Of a stretch of DNA of 10,994 bases, positions 6,978 to 10,994 are shown piece after piece. The notes under the pieces were generated by a model. It made no database searches. It was not told where the DNA came from and saw only the letters and a list, made by a program, of their open reading frames with translations. Within the stretch, counting starts at the first letter, position 1. Each line of letters opens with the position of its first letter. Both the position numbers and the translations under genes were made by a program. Source of the stretch: Bacillota bacterium (GTDB lineage: Bacteria > Bacillota > Clostridia > Lachnospirales > Lachnospiraceae); NCBI GenBank assembly GCA_023435505.1, contig JAEYRR010000020.1, positions 1-10,994 on the forward strand, in the 5' to 3' direction.

Positions 6978-8894
6978 ATGGACACAAAAGATTTTAAACC
7001 TTATGTACCGGCCGACAAAGTGTTACCTGAATTTACAGTGGTATCTGTTATAATCGGTTCATTATTAGCAATTCTCTTTGGAGCTGCTAATGCATACCTA
7101 GGACTACGTGTAGGTATGACAGTTTCAGCATCTATTCCAGCGGCAGTTATCTCTATGGGCATTATCCGTAAGATTTTAAAACGTGATAATATTCTAGAAA
7201 ATAACATGGTGCAAACGATAGGGTCTGCAGGTGAGTCTCTTGCTGCAGGTGCAATTTTTACATTGCCAGCATTATTTATGTGGGCAAATGAAGGATTATG
7301 TGATATGCCTTCCTTGATTGAGATTGGATTAATCGCTCTTTGTGGTGGAATTCTAGGTGTATTATTAATGATTCCTTTACGTAGTGCTTTAATAGTAAAA
7401 GAGCATGGCGTACTTACATATCCTGAGGGACAGGCGTGCGCTGAAGTTCTAATTGCCGGAGAAGAGGGTGGAGATAAATCTGCTACTGTCTTTATAGGAC
7501 TTGGAATTGCAGCTGTTTATAAATTCATTGCGGATGGTCTTAAACTTTTCCCTAGTGAAGTTGATTGGTCAATATCTGGTTACAAAGGATCAGGCATTGG
7601 TGGTGACGTACTCCCTGCACTTGCAGGTGTTGGATACATTTGTGGTGCTAAAGTATCTTCCTACTTATTAGCAGGTGGTGTAACTGCTTGGTTTGTAATT
7701 ATGCCTTTGATTGCATTATTTGGTAGCAATCTCGTAATCTATCCTGCTGAGGTTACGGTTGCCGAACTCTGGGCTACCGGAGGAACCTGGGGATTATGGG
7801 GTAGCTTCGTTCGTTATATCGGTGCAGGTGCAGTTGCTGCAGGTGGTATTATCAGTCTTATTAAATCTTTACCATTAATCGTTACAACGTTTAAACGAGC
7901 AATCGGTGTGTATGGCAAAAAAACAGAAGGTACAGCACGTACTGACCAAGATCTATCACTTAAAGTGGTTTTAATTGCTTCTCTATTAATTGCTGTATTT
8001 ATCTATGCTGTTCCAACTATTCCGGTTTCCCTTGTGGGTGCATTGATTATTATCATTTTTGGATTCTTCTTTGCTACAGTATCTTCTAGAATGGTTGGAT
8101 TGATTGGTTCAAGCAACAACCCTGTATCTGGTATGGCCATTGCTACACTGTTAATGGCAACGCTTCTACTGAAAGCAACTGGTAATACAGGTGCAGCCGG
8201 TATGATAGGGGCAATTACAATTGGTTCTATTATCTGTATCATTGCTGCCATTGCAGGTGATACTTCACAGGATCTTAAGACAGGTTTCTTATTAGGTGCA
8301 ACACCAAAGAAACAGCAAATAGGTGAACTTATAGGAGCTATCGTTTCAGCTATTGCAATCGGTGGTATTCTCTACCTTTTAAATTCTGCATGGGGTTATG
8401 GCTCTGCGGAATTAGCGGCTCCTCAGGCAACACTTATGAAGATGGTTGTAGAAGGCGTTATGGGTGGAAATCTTCCATGGGCCTTAGTATTTATTGGAGT
8501 GTTTATTGCAATCGTTGTAGAGATACTTGGAATCCCAGTTCTTCCATTTGCAATTGGTCTATATCTTCCAATCCACCTTTCTACACCAATTATGGCTGGT
8601 GGTTTGATTAGATGGTTCCTTGAAAAACGTAAATACAAAGATGAAAAGGCTCAAAAAGAATGCGTACAATCAGGTGTTCTTTATTCATCAGGACTTATTG
8701 CCGGAGAAGGAATCGTTGGTATCCTTTTAGCAGTCTTTGCAATCATTCCATTTAAAGGTAGTAGCCTTGGTGATTTTATCAATATCAGCTCAAAAATCAA
8801 TCTTGGTAATGTCGGTGGCTTAGTATTCTTTGCATTGTTACTATTGTCAATGCTTAAATTTACAATCTGGAATAAGAAACTTAAAAATAAATAA
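6978..8894 (+). CDS. OPT-family oligopeptide (or metal-chelate) transporter
   Basis: A 638-residue, almost entirely hydrophobic protein of about 15-16 membrane helices, the size and pattern of prokaryotic OPT transporters, which act as secondary importers for small peptides or related chelates in the cytoplasmic membrane. Family landmarks are NAYLGLRVGMT (38-48) after the first helix, ENNMVQTIGSAGES near 73-86, YPEGQACAE (148-156), SSRMVGLIGSSNNPVSG in the middle, and GDTSQDLKTG (427-436). The C-terminal half contains PWALVFIGV and LPFAIGLYLPIH. The protein appears intact. The start is certain: ATG with AAAGGAG six bases upstream. Codon use is rich in GCA, GGT and ATT, as often seen in well-expressed genes. 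It is followed after 71 bases by a PqqD-like gene and then a small membrane protein, all on the same strand with no intervening U-tract terminator. The substrate cannot be told from the sequence. Confidence 0.95.
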   Translation: MDTKDFKPYVPADKVLPEFTVVSVIIGSLLAILFGAANAYLGLRVGMTVSASIPAAVISMGIIRKILKRDNILENNMVQTIGSAGESLAAGAIFTLPALFMWANEGLCDMPSLIEIGLIALCGGILGVLLMIPLRSALIVKEHGVLTYPEGQACAEVLIAGEEGGDKSATVFIGLGIAAVYKFIADGLKLFPSEVDWSISGYKGSGIGGDVLPALAGVGYICGAKVSSYLLAGGVTAWFVIMPLIALFGSNLVIYPAEVTVAELWATGGTWGLWGSFVRYIGAGAVAAGGIISLIKSLPLIVTTFKRAIGVYGKKTEGTARTDQDLSLKVVLIASLLIAVFIYAVPTIPVSLVGALIIIIFGFFFATVSSRMVGLIGSSNNPVSGMAIATLLMATLLLKATGNTGAAGMIGAITIGSIICIIAAIAGDTSQDLKTGFLLGATPKKQQIGELIGAIVSAIAIGGILYLLNSAWGYGSAELAAPQATLMKMVVEGVMGGNLPWALVFIGVFIAIVVEILGIPVLPFAIGLYLPIHLSTPIMAGGLIRWFLEKRKYKDEKAQKECVQSGVLYSSGLIAGEGIVGILLAVFAIIPFKGSSLGDFINISSKINLGNVGGLVFFALLLLSMLKFTIWNKKLKNK

Positions 8895-8908
8895 TATATA
8901 ATTTTTAG

Positions 8909-8942
8909 GAATTGGGTTGTATATTTATATGCAACCCAATTC
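8909..8942 (+). other. Strong hairpin without U-tract between the OPT and PqqD-like genes
   Basis: Arms 8909-8919 (GAATTGGGTTG) and 8932-8942 (CAACCCAATTC) are exact complements, and the AT-rich loop can extend the pairing further. It starts 14 bases after the OPT stop. Neither strand has a T run after the stem, so it is probably not a simple terminator. It may protect the 3' end of the transporter message or mark a processing site that sets different levels for the two genes. Confidence 0.6.
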
Positions 8943-8965
8943 TCATAACATGGAGAATGTGGCAT

Positions 8966-9322
8966 ATGGCTAAAAAGACAGGCATGAATTATCTGGATTA
9001 TGTTCCGGTACACAACACAAATCATACATGGGAAGAAAAGGAAGGTATTGTAACTATAAATATGGTTCATACCGGCTTTTACAGTACCATTGCTCAAAAG
9101 TTTTTCCATACACCTAAGGTCAGTCATATCAAATTAGATGTTTATGGAAGTTTTGTTTGGAAGGCAATCAATGGTAAGAATTCTGTATATCAGATTGCAG
9201 AACTTGTCAAAAAAGAATATGGAGAACAGGCAAATCCACTTTATGATAGATTGGTAAAATTTATGCAAATATTGCGAAATAATAAATTTGTCATATTGGA
9301 AGGAAAGGATAAGGAAAAATAG
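8966..9322 (+). CDS. PqqD-family (RiPP recognition element-like) protein
   Basis: A 118-residue soluble protein. An N-terminal stretch with NYLDYVP and HNTNHTWEEKEGIVTI (16-31) is followed by the PqqD-type winged-helix domain. It contains KLDVYGSFVW (56-65), with the Asp-x-x-Gly-x-x-VW pattern of the family, INGK (68-71), a helix YQIAELVKKEYGE (75-87), and a last helix FMQILRNNKFVIL. PqqD proteins and RiPP recognition elements bind the leader part of a precursor peptide and deliver it to a modifying enzyme. No radical SAM enzyme, precursor peptide or other maturation gene is seen here, so binding of a peptide is an inference from the family. The ATG at 8966 is preferred because GGAG (8952-8955) lies ten bases upstream, while ATG at 8957 is too close to it. 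The gene sits behind the OPT transporter and overlaps the next start by one base, so a shared role with the transporter is likely. Confidence 0.82.
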   Translation: MAKKTGMNYLDYVPVHNTNHTWEEKEGIVTINMVHTGFYSTIAQKFFHTPKVSHIKLDVYGSFVWKAINGKNSVYQIAELVKKEYGEQANPLYDRLVKFMQILRNNKFVILEGKDKEK

Positions 9323-9669
9323 TGAATTATTTTTCAATTATTATCGAAATAATTATGTTTGCAATTATAACAGCAATTTTATATGTATGGGGATTGCGTA
9401 ACGACTTAAGACAAGAAGAAGACCTACAGAGTCTGTTGTTAAATAAATCTGCAGGTAAAATTATCAGATATCTTAAAAAGCATAAAACTGCCACTAAGAA
9501 AGAGATCTGTGAGCAAATCAAAAAAGTCAGTAGCGGTTTCTTTTGGTCAAAAAAGAAAGCGAAAGTAAACAATCCTGAAAAGTTTGGAGAAGTATTGATA
9601 AACTATATGATTTCCCAACAGCTGATCCAGTCTGTTCATAAGAAAGGGTATCAGCTACGAAAGAAATAA
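9322..9669 (+). CDS. Small single-pass membrane protein with predicted winged-helix C-terminal domain
   Basis: I do not recognise this 115-residue protein as a named family. Residues 4-24 form one membrane helix (IIIEIIMFAIITAILYVWGL). A short acidic linker (QEEDLQ) leads to a basic domain from about 43 to the end. This reads as a small helical fold: helix AGKIIRYLKKH (44-54), a helix-turn-helix-like TATKKEICEQIKK (56-68), a Lys-rich loop (76-81), helix EKFGEVLINYMISQQL (86-101), and a hairpin-like basic tail (VHKKGYQLRKK). That pattern suggests a winged helix at the inner face of the membrane; this is prediction from pattern only. The GTG start at 9322 shares its G with the TAG stop of the PqqD-like gene, and AAGGA (9311-9315) lies six bases upstream, so the two are translationally coupled. 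A long terminator follows, making this the last gene of the unit. Confidence 0.78.
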   Translation: MNYFSIIIEIIMFAIITAILYVWGLRNDLRQEEDLQSLLLNKSAGKIIRYLKKHKTATKKEICEQIKKVSSGFFWSKKKAKVNNPEKFGEVLINYMISQQLIQSVHKKGYQLRKK

Positions 9670-9708
9670 GGAGAATACTAGAAGTTTTAAGAAGAGCATA
9701 GAGATGAG

Positions 9709-9766
9709 AAAACCCTATAGAAGGAGTTGCTAAAAGATAAGCAGCTTTCTTCCATGGGGTTTTTTA
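9709..9766 (+). terminator. Long rho-independent terminator of the OPT unit
   Basis: Outer arms 9709-9718 (AAAACCCTAT) and 9754-9763 (ATGGGGTTTT) pair with one wobble. An inner helix GAAGGAG with TTTCTTC continues the stem after a mismatch, and a smaller TGCT/AGCA helix may cap it. A T tract to 9765 follows. It lies 39 bases after the stop of the small membrane protein and should separate the OPT unit from the cation transporter. The rest of the gap 9670-9864 holds only a minor 7-bp hairpin (9772-9790) and no supportable gene. Confidence 0.8.
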
Positions 9767-9864
9767 TATTGCTGATAGAAAATTTATCAGACTCGAATAA
9801 AACGAATAGGCATTATTGACAATAGATAGTGCGGAAGAATCTGAGCTCATGGAGGTAACAAAGG

Positions 9865-10797
9865 ATGTTCTATACCATCTTAGACAATAGGATAATAGAG
9901 ATGCCGATGGAAGAAATCACACCGGATCAACCCTGTATTGCTTATCTGGATATAGAGCAGTTAAAGGAGCAGGCAGGTGATTTTAATGCTGATGAGTTAA
10001 TAACAGGAGTGGATCTAACGGATCTGTTCCGTTTTAGCACAGGCTTTGATGTATATGATGATTATAGCGTTGCTGTGATTCATGTGGTATCTATGCAGGA
10101 TACAGGAGAACATTGTGCCACTATTGTATTGGTTCTTAAAAAAATACGTTTTTATGTAATTAAGATTGAGGATAATAACCATACAATGGAAGCACTAAAG
10201 AGTGCTATATTAAGATATAAGCAAAATGCAACTTTTGAGAAAGTGGTGTTTGGTACTTTGGATGTACTACTTATGGATGGCAACCGTAATCTGGAGTGCT
10301 ATGAGCAACATATTATGAACATGGAAAAGAAGCTTGTTGCGGGTACTATTTGCAACAATCTAAATCGCAACATTTATGAGATGAGAAAGCAACTGTCAGC
10401 TTTGAAAAACTACTATCAGCGTCTGGTAGATATAGGGGAAAGATTGTTGGAAAATGAGAATGAAGTGTTTCAGGAAAAAGATCTGCGATATATAAAGATC
10501 TTTAGCGACAGAGCTCAGCGGTTAAGTACAAATACGCAGACACTTTGTGAGAGTCTGATTCATTTACGAGAAGCTGCGGATGCTGCCATCAACTATAGTA
10601 TGAATAGAGTCATGAAGGTCTTTACAGTAGTATCTGTCATCTTCAATCCTCTCATGTTGATTACTAGCTGGTATGGTATGAACTTCATCACTATGCCGGA
10701 ATTTACCTGGCATTATGGGTATGTGGCAGTTATTATTTTATGTACAATTGTTCTGATTGTAAGCCTTGTTATATTCAAAAAGAAGAAATGGCTGTAG
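9865..10797 (+). CDS. CorA-family magnesium/divalent cation transporter
   Basis: CorA proteins form pentameric channels for Mg2+ and sometimes Co2+ or Ni2+ in the cytoplasmic membrane. The 310-residue product has the expected plan: a long cytoplasmic N-terminal domain (1 to about 245), rich in charged helices that include a segment of EMRKQL and ENENEVF type, then two C-terminal membrane helices (about 252-270 and 284-303). The signature WYGMNF has Gly271-Met272-Asn273 and is followed by the MPE loop, and a basic KKKKW tail ends the protein. Length is that of normal CorA. ATG at 9865 has GGAGGT (9851-9856) eight bases upstream. A paralogue starts 102 bases downstream with a very similar N-terminus. 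No M-box-type leader can be recognised; the space after the terminator is only about 100 bases. Whether it imports or exports Mg2+ is not decided by sequence. Confidence 0.93.
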   Translation: MFYTILDNRIIEMPMEEITPDQPCIAYLDIEQLKEQAGDFNADELITGVDLTDLFRFSTGFDVYDDYSVAVIHVVSMQDTGEHCATIVLVLKKIRFYVIKIEDNNHTMEALKSAILRYKQNATFEKVVFGTLDVLLMDGNRNLECYEQHIMNMEKKLVAGTICNNLNRNIYEMRKQLSALKNYYQRLVDIGERLLENENEVFQEKDLRYIKIFSDRAQRLSTNTQTLCESLIHLREAADAAINYSMNRVMKVFTVVSVIFNPLMLITSWYGMNFITMPEFTWHYGYVAVIILCTIVLIVSLVIFKKKKWL

Positions 10798-10899
10798 AGC
10801 ATGCTAATATGAGAAATATTGACAAATCCTGATAAAATGCATAAGCTTATGGAAACAGATTCTAACAAAAAATATAGCAAGAGGAGGAGATGACAGCAG

Positions 10900-10994
10900 A
10901 TGTTTTACACAATAGAAAACGGTGGAATCAAAGAGATTACAAGGGAGGAAATGAATAAAAATCAACCCTGTATTGCTTATTTAGAGGCCGAGCA
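10900..10994 (+). CDS. Second CorA-family transporter, start only (cut by window end)
   Basis: The 31 visible codons begin MFYTIEN and include NKNQPCIAYLEAE, closely matching the first residues of the preceding CorA-type protein (MFYTILDN and QPCIAYLDIE). The two genes share an identical 20-base stretch (9926-9945 and 10961-10980). GGAGA (10886-10890), within a longer AGGAGGAGA run, lies nine bases before ATG 10900. An earlier ATG at 10890 is in another frame and too close to that site. Tandem paralogues from duplication are the simplest reading. The rest of the gene is outside the window, so domain content and integrity cannot be checked. Confidence 0.85.
   Translation, partial: MFYTIENGGIKEITREEMNKNQPCIAYLEAE

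Noticed and set aside
8912..8965. Longer N-terminus for the PqqD-like protein
   Set aside because: The extra 18 codons are coded by the intergenic hairpin and lack a ribosome binding site; the ATG at 8966 fits GGAG at 8952-8955.
8681..9127. 148-codon open frame on the - strand opposite the end of the OPT gene and the PqqD-like gene
   Set aside because: It is antisense to two well-supported genes and shows no protein family features.
9704..9733. Nine-codon frame (MRKPYRRSC) considered as a possible precursor peptide for the PqqD-like protein
   Set aside because: It is very short, has a poor ribosome binding site, and lies within the terminator stem; no other small precursor-like frame was found between 8895 and 9864.
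9767..9864. Possible magnesium riboswitch before the CorA-type gene
   Set aside because: The leader is too short for an M-box and shows only one small hairpin (9772-9790).

Overview
The window looks like chromosome of a low-GC, endospore-lineage Firmicute, most likely a member of the Lachnospirales/Clostridia. The reasons are the AT-rich sequence, strong AGGAGG-type ribosome binding sites, a GerM-type lipoprotein, the comEC-holA neighbourhood, a DUF4352 domain, and a PqqD-like gene placed beside an OPT transporter. The species cannot be named from the sequence alone. Nearly everything runs on the + strand; one short gene is on the - strand.

Layout. Positions 1-114 hold a hairpin that probably ends an upstream gene outside the window. 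At 115-2574 a membrane sensor histidine kinase is followed 18 bases later by a lipoprotein with two GerMN domains. At 2649-5066 lies a full-length comEC, the DNA-uptake channel of transformation, which starts at TTG directly behind a 12-bp inverted repeat that contains its Shine-Dalgarno sequence. holA, the delta subunit of the DNA polymerase III clamp loader (5270-6244), has its own good promoter with a perfect dyad at the expected transcription start. A tRNA-Ser(CGA) gene (6259-6346) follows only 14 bases after holA and is closed by a clear terminator.

The usual Firmicute order comEC-holA-rpsT is not kept: after the tRNA comes an opposed, leaderless DUF4352 gene (6472-6852, - strand). Then follows a three-gene unit: an OPT-family transporter (6978-8894), a PqqD/RiPP-recognition-element-like protein (8966-9322), and a 115-residue single-pass membrane protein with a predicted winged-helix tail (9322-9669) that overlaps the PqqD-like gene by one base. 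A long terminator ends this unit. The window closes with a CorA-type magnesium/divalent-cation transporter (9865-10797) and the first 95 bases of a tandem paralogue (10900-10994).

Functional reading. The window combines signalling (kinase plus lipoprotein), core DNA machinery (comEC, holA, tRNA) and membrane transport (OPT unit, CorA pair). The most interesting part is the OPT-PqqD-membrane protein unit: a peptide-transporter family gene sits beside a member of a peptide-binding family, with no radical SAM enzyme or precursor peptide in view. Its joint function is inferred, not shown. Several dyads placed over ribosome binding sites or transcription starts suggest further regulation.
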